Positions 33,974-42,023 of a stretch of 64,000 nt of DNA are shown in pieces (the stretch's first letter is position 1; every line of letters starts with the position of its first letter). Source of the DNA: an uncultured Tenacibaculum sp. GTDB lineage: Bacteria; Bacteroidota; Bacteroidia; Flavobacteriales; Flavobacteriaceae. Both the position numbers and the translations under genes were made by a program. Under the pieces are notes generated by a model. That model had not been told where the DNA came from. It ran no database searches and worked only from the letters and a program-made list of their open reading frames with translations. The stretch covers positions 221,298 to 285,297 of the forward strand of contig NZ_CANNBW010000001.1 in the NCBI RefSeq assembly GCF_947502995.1, read 5' to 3'.

Positions 33974-34984
33974 TTATTCAGAATATTCTCTCATAAATTC
34001 CTCAGCTTTCTCTACCATATTTTTACTTCCACAGAAAAAAGGAATTCTTTGATGTAGCTCTGTTGGTTGAACTTCCATAATTCTATTAAACCCATCACTT
34101 GCTTTTCCTTTAGCTTGTTCCGCTAAAAATGCCATCGGATTACATTCATATAATAAACGAAGTTTACCATTAGAGTTTTTAGAACTTTTCGGATACATAT
34201 ATATTCCGCCTTTAATCATATTTCTATGGAAATCAGAAACTAAAGATCCGATATACCTACTTGTATATGGTCTGTCACCTTCTTCTTCTTGACAGTATTT
34301 TATATACTTTTTTACACCAATAGGGAAATGAATATAATTTCCTTCGTTTACAGAGTAAATTTTTCCATCTTCAGGAAACTGAATGTTCGGATGTGATAAA
34401 TAAAATGTACCTATAGCTGGATTTAAAGTGAAACCATTTACACCATCTCCAGTTGTATATACTAACATTGTTGAAGTACCATAAACCACATAACCGGCAG
34501 CAACTTGTTCACTACCTTTTTGTAAGAAATCTTCTAGTTTTACAGGAGTTCCTACAGGAGTAACTCTTCTATACACAGAAAAAATTGTACCAACCGAAAC
34601 ATTTACATCAATATTAGAAGAACCATCTAATGGATCTATTAATACAACATATTTGTTTTGATGATTCTCATCTTGACTGTTAACAATAATAAAATCATCT
34701 TCCTCTTCACTGGCAATTCCACAAACAATATTTCTGTTAGTTAATGTTTGAATAAATTTATCGTTTGCATAAACATCAAGTTTTTGCTGATCTTCTCCTT
34801 GAATATTAGTTTCACCAGCAGCACCAATAATATCTACAAGTCCTGCTTTATTAACTTCATGATTCACAACTTTTGCTGCTAAACGAATGGAGTTAATTAA
34901 ACGAGATAATTCACCTGAGGTATATTTAAAAGAAGCTTGATTTTCAATGATAAATTCGCCGAGGGTCTGATTTTTTTTAGCCAT
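33974..34984 (-). CDS. fbp: Class I fructose-1,6-bisphosphatase
   Basis: This gluconeogenic enzyme hydrolyses fructose-1,6-bisphosphate. The metal/catalytic block [20 protein letters not shown] is present, as are the upstream acidic residues IASEEEDDF and the C-terminal substrate region [18 protein letters not shown]. The length of 336 fits class I. A CATCTTTG -7-like element lies about 26 nt upstream on the minus strand. The protein is cytoplasmic, and it is consistent with growth on non-hexose carbon or algal sugars. Confidence 0.96.
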   Translation of the reverse strand: MAKKNQTLGEFIIENQASFKYTSGELSRLINSIRLAAKVVNHEVNKAGLVDIIGAAGETNIQGEDQQKLDVYANDKFIQTLTNRNIVCGIASEEEDDFIIVNSQDENHQNKYVVLIDPLDGSSNIDVNVSVGTIFSVYRRVTPVGTPVKLEDFLQKGSEQVAAGYVVYGTSTMLVYTTGDGVNGFTLNPAIGTFYLSHPNIQFPEDGKIYSVNEGNYIHFPIGVKKYIKYCQEEEGDRPYTSRYIGSLVSDFHRNMIKGGIYMYPKSSKNSNGKLRLLYECNPMAFLAEQAKGKASDGFNRIMEVQPTELHQRIPFFCGSKNMVEKAEEFMREYSE

Positions 34985-35145
34985 AAAGAGTACACTGTTT
35001 TATCTATTTACAAAGATGATAACTTTGTTTTATAACTACAACGTTTTAGTTTAGTATTTTACAGGAATTGTTAAAGTGGAAAAATCAACAAAACAATTGT
35101 ATGTGTTGTAATTTGTTATTTTTTTCAACAAGGTGTTATAAAAAC

Positions 35146-35153
35146 TATTTTTG
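35146..35153 (+). promoter_or_regulatory. -7 box for the GNAT-aspartokinase pair
   Basis: TATTTTTG, 16 nt before the ATG at 35170. It supports that start over an in-frame upstream alternative. Confidence 0.5.
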
Positions 35154-35169
35154 CCTAAAAATTTTAAAC

Positions 35170-35655
35170 ATGAGTTTTACTATTCGTAAAGGAAAAAAAG
35201 AAGACGTTCAAGCAATTCATAATTTAATTGTTGAGTTAGCTGTTTTTGAAAAAGAACCAGATGCGGTAGAAATTACTGTTGAAGATTTAATAAAAGATGG
35301 TTTTTCAGAGAATCCAAGATTTAACACTTTTGTTGCTGAAGAAACTAATGGTGCTATTATAGGTATGGCATTATTTTACGAAAGATATTCTACATGGAAA
35401 GGTAAAGCAATTCATTTAGAAGATTTAATGGTAACAGCATCTAAAAGAGGAATTGGAGCTGGAAAAGAATTGTATAAGTCAATTATGAAATATGCCTCAG
35501 ATAATGGGTATAAACGCGTAGCTTGGGAAGTATTAGATTGGAATACAAATGCAATTGATTTTTATGAAAAAAGTGGAGCAAAAGTTTTAAGAGATTGGGA
35601 CGTTGCTCAAATGAATGAACAAAATTTAGAAAGATTTATAAATGAGAATTTTTAA
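35170..35655 (+). CDS. GNAT-family N-acetyltransferase
   Basis: The start at 35170 (MSFTIRKGKKEDV) follows a -7 box; an upstream frame to 35068 would span the promoter. The 161-residue protein has GNAT motifs: IHLEDLMVTASKRGIGAGKELYKSI, the acetyl-CoA loop R-G-I-G-A-G, and motif B VAWEVLDWNTNAIDFYEKSGA. The family includes diamine/thialysine acetyltransferases with this same WEVLDWN pattern, so a small amine is a reasonable substrate. It overlaps the aspartokinase gene by 14 nt. Confidence 0.9.
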   Translation: MSFTIRKGKKEDVQAIHNLIVELAVFEKEPDAVEITVEDLIKDGFSENPRFNTFVAEETNGAIIGMALFYERYSTWKGKAIHLEDLMVTASKRGIGAGKELYKSIMKYASDNGYKRVAWEVLDWNTNAIDFYEKSGAKVLRDWDVAQMNEQNLERFINENF

Positions 35656-36895
35656 GTTTGGAGGAGCATCAGTAAAAAGTCCTGATGCAGTGAAGAATGT
35701 TGTACGTGTATTACAACATGAAGGAACAGAAAATACTTTAGTGGTAATTTCTGCAATGGGAAAAATGACAAATGCCTTTGAGCGTTTAATTAAAGCATAT
35801 ACAGAAAGTACAGATGATGTAAAGCCTGCACTGGAAGCCATAAAAGATTTTCATACTGAAATGTTAGATGGTCTTTTCGATAAAGGTGACGAAGTGTATA
35901 CTAAAGTAATGTACTTATTTGGTGAATTAGCTGGTAGAATGGCTATTAATACGTCTGAAGATTATAATTATATATACGATCAAATTGTTGGTTTTGGAGA
36001 AATATTATCAACAACAATAGTAAGTGCTTATTTAACAAAAATTGGTGTGGAAAATCAATGGTTAGATGTTCGCGAGTATATAAAAACAGATAATAATTAT
36101 AGAGATGCTAAGGTGAATTGGGAACTTACAGAAACTATAATAAAAGATAAAGTAGATACTACAAAATTAAATATCACTCAAGGTTTCTTAGGAAATGATG
36201 GAGAATATACAACAACTTTAGGTAGAGAAGGTTCAGATTATACAGCAGGTATTTTTGCATATTGTTTAGAAGCAGACAGCGTAACTATATGGAAAGATGT
36301 ACCAGGAGTTTTAAATGCAGATCCGAGAGTTTTTAGTGAGACAGAACTTTTAAGAAAAATCTCTTATACTGAGGCTATTGAGATGGCATTTTACGGAGCT
36401 TCTGTAATACACCCGAAAACAATTCAACCGTTAGAACAAAAACAAATTCCGTTATATGTTCGTTCTTTCGATGATTTAGATAGAGAAGGAACAACAGTTT
36501 TAAAAACAGAAGGAATAACTCCTGAAGTTCCTTGTTATATTGTAAAGAAGAATCAAATATTAGTTTCTATTTCTGCTAAAGATTTTTCATTTATGGTAGA
36601 AGATAATATTAGTGATGTCTTTAAAAAGCTACACGATTGTAAGTTAAAAGTAAATTTAATTCAGAATTCTGCGATAAGCTTTTCAGTTTGTATTGAAGAC
36701 AAGTTTAATATGTTTGATGCTTTTTATGATGAATTAAAATCTTTCTATACAATTAAATCCTATCGAGATGTTACGTTATATACGATACGACATTTTGATG
36801 ATGAAGCAATTAATAGTATTAGAGCAAAAGGAAAAGCAATTATAAGACAAATTAATACAGAAACAGCGCAGTTAGTAATTCAAGAAAAAGCATAA
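35642..36895 (+). CDS. lysC: Aspartate kinase
   Basis: The enzyme phosphorylates aspartate, the first step to lysine, threonine and methionine. The N-terminal KFGGASVKSPDAV and the GREGSDYTAGIFAY block are the kinase signatures. The C-terminal ~110 residues (~305-417, VSISAKDFSFM and VNLIQNSAISFSVCIE) form the ACT regulatory region. At 417 residues it is monofunctional, with no homoserine dehydrogenase fusion. Its start lies inside the GNAT gene (14-nt overlap), indicating coupling. Confidence 0.95.
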   Translation: MRIFKFGGASVKSPDAVKNVVRVLQHEGTENTLVVISAMGKMTNAFERLIKAYTESTDDVKPALEAIKDFHTEMLDGLFDKGDEVYTKVMYLFGELAGRMAINTSEDYNYIYDQIVGFGEILSTTIVSAYLTKIGVENQWLDVREYIKTDNNYRDAKVNWELTETIIKDKVDTTKLNITQGFLGNDGEYTTTLGREGSDYTAGIFAYCLEADSVTIWKDVPGVLNADPRVFSETELLRKISYTEAIEMAFYGASVIHPKTIQPLEQKQIPLYVRSFDDLDREGTTVLKTEGITPEVPCYIVKKNQILVSISAKDFSFMVEDNISDVFKKLHDCKLKVNLIQNSAISFSVCIEDKFNMFDAFYDELKSFYTIKSYRDVTLYTIRHFDDEAINSIRAKGKAIIRQINTETAQLVIQEKA

Positions 36896-36912
36896 CCAAA
36901 GTATTTTTCTCC

Positions 36913-36920
36913 TATATTTG
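36913..36920 (+). promoter_or_regulatory. -7 box for the OlsF-like gene
   Basis: TATATTTG, 26 nt before the ATG at 36947. Confidence 0.5.
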
Positions 36921-36946
36921 CCACTTACGATAACATCAAACTTAAT

Positions 36947-38752
36947 ATGGGTTTAGTTACATCTAAAGAAGTCGCAAAAGCAATAAAAGTTGATAAACTA
37001 GGTTTTGTAGGTACGTTTATTGGCTGGTTATTAATGAAAGTTTTGCGCATATCAACCGCAAATAAAGTATATAATAAACATAAACATTTAAATGATCTTC
37101 CATTTTTAAAAGGATTATTAGATGAATTTCAAATAGAGTTTGAAATACCAGAAGATGATTTTAAACGTATTCCTAAAGAAGGACCGTTTATTACAATCTC
37201 TAATCATCCTTTAGGAGGTATCGATGGAATTTTATTGTTACGTTTATTAGTAGAACACAGGCCAGATTATAAAATTATTGCTAACTTCTTGTTACATAGG
37301 ATAGATCCATTAAAGCCTTATGTAATGCCAGTAAATCCTTTTGAAGATCATAAGGATGCTAAATCTAGTGTTGCTGGTATTAAAAATGCCCTATTACATT
37401 TACGAGAAGGTAAACCTTTAGGTATATTTCCAGCTGGTGAAGTTTCAACTTACAAAGAAGGTAAGTTAATGGTAGATAAAGAATGGGAACAAGGAGCAGT
37501 TAAGTTAATTAAGAAAGCTAAAGTTCCTGTAATTCCTATTTATTTCCACGCTAAAAACAGTCGCTTATTTTACTTCTTATCTAAAATTAGTGATACGTTA
37601 AGAACAGCTAAACTTCCATCTGAATTATTATCACAAAAAAAGAGAGTAATTAAGGTAAGAATTGGTAAGCCTATTTCTGTTAAAGATCAGGATACTTATA
37701 AAGAAATACCAGCTTTCTATGAGTTTTTAAGAAAGAAAACTTACATGTTAGCAAATCCTTTTGAAACAAATCAAAGGTTAATTTCTACACAAAAACTAAA
37801 ACTTCCGAAGAAAGCAAAGAAGATTAGTAATCAAAGAAATCCAGAGTTATTCGTAAAAGAAGTCGATAGTTTAAGAGATCATGGTAAACGTTTATTAATT
37901 AGTAAAAATTACGAAGTGTTTTTTACTGATACAAAAGAGATACCTAATATTTTACATGAGATAGGACGTTTACGCGAAATTACATTTAGAGAAGTAGGAG
38001 AAGGAACAAATAATCCGTTAGATTTAGATAAGTTCGATAAATATTATCACCATTTATTATTGTGGGATAACACTGCAAAAAAAGTTGTTGGAGCTTACAG
38101 AATGGGATTAGGAAAAGATATTTATAAGCGTTACGGTATAAATGGTTTTTATATTCAAACATTATTTAAAATAGAGCCAGAGTTGCATCCAATGATGGAA
38201 AATACCATCGAAATGGGTAGAGCTTTTATTACAAAAGAATATCAACAAAGACCAATGCCATTATTTTTACTTTGGAAAGGAATTGTTCACGTAACTTTAC
38301 GTTATCCTAAGTACAAGTATTTAATGGGAGGAGTAAGTATTAGTAATCAGTTTTCAGATTTTTCTAAATCATTAATGATTGAATTCATGAAATCTCACTA
38401 TTACGATCCATATGTGGCTCAATATATTCATCCGAAAAAAGAGTTTAAAGTAAAACTAAAGGATGGAGATAAAGATTTTGTTTTTGATGCAACACAATCA
38501 GACATGAATAAGTTTGATAAAATTATAGATGAAGTTGAACCAGGAGCATTAAGAATTCCTGTTTTAATTAAAAAATACATCAAACAAAATGCTCGATTAG
38601 TTGCATTTAATGTAGATCCTAAATTTAATAATGCTATTGATGGATTGATGTATATTAAAGTTGCAGATTTACCAGAAAGTACTGTAAAACCTGTTCTAGA
38701 GGAATTTCAAGCTGAGTTAGAACGTAAAGCTCTAGAAAATTTAAATAAATAA
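36947..38752 (+). CDS. OlsF-like bifunctional acyltransferase (amino-acid lipid synthesis)
   Basis: Two acyltransferase domains are fused in 601 residues. The N-terminal half (~60-280) is a PlsC-like lysophospholipid acyltransferase with ISNHPLGGIDGILL and FPAGEVSTYKEG. The C-terminal half (~310-580) resembles the GNAT-like N-acyltransferase that builds lyso-ornithine or lyso-glycine lipids (REITFREVGEGTNNPLDLDKFD, EMGRAFITKEYQQRP). This is the arrangement of OlsF, reported in Serratia and present in Flavobacterium, which makes ornithine lipid by N- then O-acylation. The amino acid used here (ornithine, glycine or other) cannot be read from sequence. Confidence 0.82.
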   Translation: MGLVTSKEVAKAIKVDKLGFVGTFIGWLLMKVLRISTANKVYNKHKHLNDLPFLKGLLDEFQIEFEIPEDDFKRIPKEGPFITISNHPLGGIDGILLLRLLVEHRPDYKIIANFLLHRIDPLKPYVMPVNPFEDHKDAKSSVAGIKNALLHLREGKPLGIFPAGEVSTYKEGKLMVDKEWEQGAVKLIKKAKVPVIPIYFHAKNSRLFYFLSKISDTLRTAKLPSELLSQKKRVIKVRIGKPISVKDQDTYKEIPAFYEFLRKKTYMLANPFETNQRLISTQKLKLPKKAKKISNQRNPELFVKEVDSLRDHGKRLLISKNYEVFFTDTKEIPNILHEIGRLREITFREVGEGTNNPLDLDKFDKYYHHLLLWDNTAKKVVGAYRMGLGKDIYKRYGINGFYIQTLFKIEPELHPMMENTIEMGRAFITKEYQQRPMPLFLLWKGIVHVTLRYPKYKYLMGGVSISNQFSDFSKSLMIEFMKSHYYDPYVAQYIHPKKEFKVKLKDGDKDFVFDATQSDMNKFDKIIDEVEPGALRIPVLIKKYIKQNARLVAFNVDPKFNNAIDGLMYIKVADLPESTVKPVLEEFQAELERKALENLNK

Positions 38753-38779
38753 ATTGAAGGTATTTTTTACCTTTAATTT
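38752..38779 (+). terminator. Weak terminator-like hairpin
   Basis: 12-nt arms with one mismatch (AAATTGAAGGTA against TACCTTTAATTT) and a T6 loop, just past the acyltransferase stop. There is little T-run after it, so its strength is uncertain. Confidence 0.45.
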
Positions 38780-38822
38780 ATTGTCGTAATTACAGCTAAT
38801 AGTAACATTTTATCATTGTTAG

Positions 38823-38865
38823 GAACGTAATGTAAATAAGAACCTTCAAATATGAAGTTACGTTC
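38823..38865. promoter_or_regulatory. Inverted repeat in the LytTR gene leader
   Basis: GAACGTAA (38823-38830) pairs with TTACGTTC (38858-38865), enclosing CTTCA/TGAAG (38844-38848, 38853-38857). It ends 11 nt before the LytTR start. The right arm belongs to AAGTTACGTTC, which recurs as AAGTTATGTTC upstream of the GG-leader peptide gene. It is a candidate autoregulatory site. Confidence 0.5.
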
Positions 38866-38876
38866 AAACTATAAAA

Positions 38877-39410
38877 ATGATGAAAAAATTAAGTGCTATT
38901 GCTGTAAATGAAGACGATGATTTAAAAAGTACCTTAACGCCTTCTTCAAGTTTCACTTTAAATGAAGTTAAGTTAGATTTCGGGGTATTTAACTCTTCAG
39001 TAAAAATTAATCTAAATGATTTTTTAGAACAAGTCTTGTCTAAATGTGGTTTTTCTTCACTTTCAAGCGTGAGAAAAAACAATACAATAGATAAACTTTT
39101 TATTCACGTAAATGAATCGTATGTGAGTATACGAGTAAATAATATTGCAAAATGTGAAGCCAGTGGAAACTATACAATTTTTTATACTAATGATAAAAAA
39201 GAGTATATCGTTTCTAAATCTTTAAAATATTATGAAGAATTATTAAGAGATCAAGGATTCTTTAGAGTTAATAGATCAATACTGGTAAATATGAGATCAG
39301 TGAAAAAAGTGTATAAAAAAGAAGCTGTTATTTTAGATAATAATGAGAGAATAATAGTGTCTGCCAGAAATAAAACTAAGTTAATGAGTTTTATTAATAA
39401 GTACGCTTAA
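38877..39410 (+). CDS. LytTR-domain DNA-binding regulator without receiver domain
   Basis: The C-terminal ~100 residues (~78-177) form a LytTR DNA-binding domain: ESYVSIRVNNIAKCEASGNYTIFYT, KSLKYYEELLRDQGFFRVNRSILVNM and RIIVSARNKTKLMSFINKYA. The N-terminal ~75 residues show no receiver-domain Asp/Lys pattern and match nothing I recognise, so the input signal is not phosphorylation by a standard kinase. The start ATGATG at 38877 leaves the choice of first codon open by 3 nt. It lies 108 nt upstream of a GG-leader peptide gene and shares an 11-nt motif with that gene's upstream region, so it probably regulates it. Confidence 0.88.
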   Translation: MMKKLSAIAVNEDDDLKSTLTPSSSFTLNEVKLDFGVFNSSVKINLNDFLEQVLSKCGFSSLSSVRKNNTIDKLFIHVNESYVSIRVNNIAKCEASGNYTIFYTNDKKEYIVSKSLKYYEELLRDQGFFRVNRSILVNMRSVKKVYKKEAVILDNNERIIVSARNKTKLMSFINKYA

Positions 39411-39455
39411 ACTCTAAATAAGAAGCTTTATCCTGTGTATACTTACGCTTATCAT

Positions 39456-39466
39456 AAGTTATGTTC
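39456..39466 (+). promoter_or_regulatory. Candidate LytTR binding motif upstream of the peptide gene
   Basis: AAGTTATGTTC matches AAGTTACGTTC at 38855-38865 at 10 of 11 positions. A LytTR-like half site TAAGTTTAAG follows at 39486-39495. The spacing between GTT cores (31 nt) is about three helical turns. Confidence 0.4.
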
Positions 39467-39518
39467 TAAAGAGTTGTTTTTCAGGTAAGTTTAAGTGAAT
39501 TTTTAAAATATAATTATA

Positions 39519-39701
39519 ATGAGAAAAACAATTTTAAATTTAGGGAAAGTACTAGAAAAGCAAGAGCAAAGAAAAGTTAATGGAGGTGTTTTAACTCAAA
39601 ATTGTCCATCAGGTGGAAGAGCTTTAATCGCCTGTATTGGCGGGAGTTTAAAAGGATTTTGTGCAGGAGGTGTTGTATTAAGTTTAGGACCTTGCCAATA
39701 A
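39519..39701 (+). CDS. Double-glycine-leader peptide with four-cysteine core
   Basis: This 60-residue gene encodes a leader ending in Gly-Gly (residues 1-23, start MRKTILNLGKVLEKQEQ, then VNGG at 20-23), the Bacteroidota version of the bacteriocin/ComC-type leader removed by peptidase-containing ABC exporters. The 37-residue core (24-60) is rich in Gly and hydrophobic residues and has four Cys at 29, 39, 48 and 59, almost evenly spaced, with CIGG and CAGG repeats. It could be a bacteriocin or a signal peptide. It follows the LytTR gene and is closed by a terminator. No exporter or modification enzyme lies nearby in the window. Confidence 0.82.
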   Translation: MRKTILNLGKVLEKQEQRKVNGGVLTQNCPSGGRALIACIGGSLKGFCAGGVVLSLGPCQ

Positions 39702-39729
39702 CATAAGTCTTCACTTTACATAAGATGTA

Positions 39730-39760
39730 AATGTCACTCTAAAAAAGAGTGGCATTTTTT
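39730..39760 (+). terminator. Intrinsic terminator
   Basis: Arms 39730-39740 and 39746-39756 (one G:U pair) followed by T6. It ends the peptide transcript. Confidence 0.8.
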
Positions 39761-39819
39761 ATTTATATAATATTTGGTAAAAGCTTCCGTTAAAGTAACA
39801 ACCAATTTAAATTTTAATA

Positions 39820-40689
39820 ATGAGAAAAGCTATAATCCTCCTAAGTGTTTCTACATTAGCATTTACATCATGCGTTTCTAAGAAGAAATATGTAGAATTA
39901 CAAAAACAGTATGAAGATACTAAAGGAAATCTTCAAAAAACTGCTTTCGAGAAGAAAGAGCTAGAAGCAAAATTTGCAAAAATTGAAAAGCGAGTTGATA
40001 ATTATAATGAAAAAATCAATTCACTGAAGAACTATAACTCTTCATTAAAAGAAGAGAATAATGTAAAATTAGATATGGTGGGTAAAACTGCTGTAATGTC
40101 TAATTCTATGAAAAAGAAAATGAGAGAAACTTTAGCTAAAGTAGATCCTGCAGAGTTAGCAAATGCTAAAACATTAAAAGATTCTATGGATGTGGCTATC
40201 GCATATAACTTAAAGAAATCAATTAATACTTCTGAATTAGAAAATTCTGAAGATATTAATGTTGATATTGATCAAACAGTTGTTATGATTTCTGTTTCTG
40301 ATGAATTATTATTCAATACAGCAAGTTATAGAGTAAAGAAAAAAGCATATAAACTTATTGAACAGTTAGCAAATGTAATTAACTCAGAGCCAAGTATGGA
40401 CGTTATGATTGAAGGACATACAGACTCTAGATCAATCAACAATGCAGTGATTCAAGATAACTGGGATTTAAGTGTGAAAAGAGCGACTTCTATAGTTCGT
40501 TTACTAGAGAAAAAATATAATGTAGATTCAAATAGGCTAATTGCTGCTGGAAGAGGAAGTTCAGTGCCTTTAGTAGATAATTCTACAGCTAAGAATAGAG
40601 CAAGAAACCGTAGAACAAGAATTGTTATTTTACCGAATTTAGATAAATTCTTCGGATTGTTAGCTCAAGAAGAAACAATTACTCCTTAG
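39820..40689 (+). CDS. OmpA-family lipoprotein
   Basis: A lipoprotein signal (lipobox FTSC, Cys17) is followed by a coiled-coil (~25-75, heptad-like K/E/L repeats) and an OmpA-C peptidoglycan-binding domain (~165-280) with IEGHTDSRS, NWDLSVKRATSIVRLLE and GRGSSVPLVDN...NRARNRRTRIVI. It anchors the outer membrane to peptidoglycan. The length of 289 is usual for Bacteroidota members. It has flanking terminators on both sides and is probably monocistronic. Confidence 0.93.
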   Translation: MRKAIILLSVSTLAFTSCVSKKKYVELQKQYEDTKGNLQKTAFEKKELEAKFAKIEKRVDNYNEKINSLKNYNSSLKEENNVKLDMVGKTAVMSNSMKKKMRETLAKVDPAELANAKTLKDSMDVAIAYNLKKSINTSELENSEDINVDIDQTVVMISVSDELLFNTASYRVKKKAYKLIEQLANVINSEPSMDVMIEGHTDSRSINNAVIQDNWDLSVKRATSIVRLLEKKYNVDSNRLIAAGRGSSVPLVDNSTAKNRARNRRTRIVILPNLDKFFGLLAQEETITP

Positions 40690-40723
40690 TAGTAATTCAA
40701 CTTGGATAATCCCTAGACTTTGT

Positions 40724-40757
40724 AAAAACTAATCCTTGTAAAAGGATTAGTTTTTTT
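40724..40757. terminator. Intrinsic terminator between convergent genes
   Basis: 14-nt arms (40724-40737, 40742-40755) followed by a T-run. Confidence 0.8.
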
Positions 40758-40764
40758 GTTTTTA

Positions 40765-41265
40765 TTACTTTTTTCCAAATAATCTTTGGAATAGATTTTT
40801 TGCTTTACCTTTTACTTCTCTTAATTCTTCAACAGCATCTTCTGCTAAATCCGCAGCTTTTTCTGCAGCGTCATCTAAAGCCTCTTTAGCATCGCCAGCT
40901 AATTCATTAGCTTTTGCTTTCATTTTTTGTACTTCTTCACTTGCTAGCATTTCATTCACTTTTTCTTTTGCCCCATCAAGAGCTTCTTTAGCATCGTCGG
41001 CTAAATCAGCAAGTTTTTCACTAGCATCACCAGCAAACTCAGAAATTTTTTCTTCAGCAACCTTTGCATATTCACCAGCTTTTTCTGCAGCATCATTAAA
41101 AGCTTCTTTGGCTTCCCCAGCTAATTCTGTTGCCTTATCTGCTGCTTTATTAAATGCTTCTTTAGCAGATTCTTTGGTTTCGTTGGTTGTTTCTTCAGTA
41201 GTGTTTTCAATGTTTTCTGTTGCTTCGTTTGCTTGATCTTCTAAATTCTTATTCTCTTCAGACAT
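40765..41265 (-). CDS. LEA/apolipoprotein-like amphipathic repeat protein
   Basis: The 166-residue protein is almost all Ala, Glu, Lys and Asp, in repeats such as AGEAKEAFNDAAEKA, ADDAKEALDGAKEKV and AGDAKEALDDAAEKA. These form long amphipathic helices like late-embryogenesis-abundant or YtxH/apolipoprotein-type proteins, which often protect cells during desiccation or osmotic stress. It has no signal peptide or membrane helix. The C-terminus is basic (KGKAKNLFQRLFGKK). Neighbouring YiaA is also stress-linked in other bacteria. The role is inferred from composition only. Confidence 0.8.
   Translation of the reverse strand: MSEENKNLEDQANEATENIENTTEETTNETKESAKEAFNKAADKATELAGEAKEAFNDAAEKAGEYAKVAEEKISEFAGDASEKLADLADDAKEALDGAKEKVNEMLASEEVQKMKAKANELAGDAKEALDDAAEKAADLAEDAVEELREVKGKAKNLFQRLFGKK
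40856..41127 (-). repeat. Degenerate ~50-nt repeats inside the LEA-like gene
   Basis: The segment 40856-40905 reappears at 41078-41127 with a modest number of substitutions, and a shorter related stretch lies near 40980-41010. They encode the AxDAKEAL(D/N)DAAEKA helix repeats. Confidence 0.65.
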
Positions 41266-41293
41266 TTTTATTGATTTAAAGTGAGTTACTTCT

Positions 41294-41301
41294 CAAATTT
41301 A
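41294..41301 (-). promoter_or_regulatory. -7 box for the LEA-like gene
   Basis: Minus strand TAAATTTG, 28 nt upstream of the start codon at 41265. Confidence 0.5.
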
Positions 41302-41313
41302 AAAAAAATAAAA

Positions 41314-41348
41314 AGAAAACCCAGCAAAATTATGTTGCTGGGTTTTTT
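41314..41348 (-). terminator. Intrinsic terminator of the YiaA gene
   Basis: Arms 41317-41327 and 41335-41345 with an A-rich left flank that gives T's on the minus strand. Confidence 0.8.
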
Positions 41349-41374
41349 GATCAGCTATGTAACTAATCGAACTA

Positions 41375-41869
41375 TCAAAACAAATCTTTCTGATTGTTCT
41401 TTTGATTTCTTTCGATAAAAGCAATGTCTCTTGTGTTTTTTTGAACGGCAATTGCAGCATAAATACTTAACATAAATGATATTGCGTAAAACCCTTTTTC
41501 ACTTAATTCTAATTCGGCATTCCATAGTCCTATAATTAAAAGAAGTATAGAGATAATTGTAGTTGCCCAACTTATACTGTAATACATGTTGGTTACTTCT
41601 ATTCCTTCTAGTTTATCTCTCACAGCTTTCTGAACGGAGATTACAGAGAATAGTCCGAATAACAAAATAGTAAAGTAGTATCCTTTTTCATTTAATAACA
41701 TATCGGCATTCCATAAACCGATACAAAAAGCAATTGTTCCCACAAATAAAGATGCCCAAGATGCACCTACAAAAGCACTTGTTGGCTTTTGATCGTAAAT
41801 TTTAATTTCTTTTCCTTTTTCTTTTTTGTTTGTAGCGTCTTTGTTTGTAATTGTTGTTTGATAATCCAT
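41375..41869 (-). CDS. YiaA/YiaB-like inner-membrane protein
   Basis: The 164-residue protein contains two copies of the two-helix YiaAB module: residues ~36-90 (FVGASWASLFVGTIAFCIGLWNADMLLNEKGYYFTILLFG) and ~98-150 (SISWATTIISILLLIIGLWNAELELSEKGFYAISFML). The shared IGLWNAxxxLxEKG(Y/F)Y block shows an internal duplication. Function is unknown in any organism I know of. The N-terminal ~30 residues are charged and cytoplasmic. A CATCTTTG-type -7 element lies about 40 nt upstream on the minus strand. Confidence 0.9.
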   Translation of the reverse strand: MDYQTTITNKDATNKKEKGKEIKIYDQKPTSAFVGASWASLFVGTIAFCIGLWNADMLLNEKGYYFTILLFGLFSVISVQKAVRDKLEGIEVTNMYYSISWATTIISILLLIIGLWNAELELSEKGFYAISFMLSIYAAIAVQKNTRDIAFIERNQKNNQKDLF

Positions 41870-42023
41870 AATAATTTATTTTAAATAATTACACTACAAA
41901 GATGAGAAGTGATCAAGAAGTATAGAAAACTAAATTTCATTAAAACTGATGATATATAAATTTTAATTATTTAATTAATTCTTATATTTATTGAATTTTT
42001 ATATTTAAAACTGACGATTAAAA

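Noticed and set aside
35068..35169. N-terminal extension of the GNAT protein
   Set aside because: The extra residues include low-complexity sequence and span the -7 box at 35146-35153.
40856..41127. Repeats as CRISPR
   Set aside because: They are in-frame, diverged, and inside a coding sequence; they encode amphipathic helix units.
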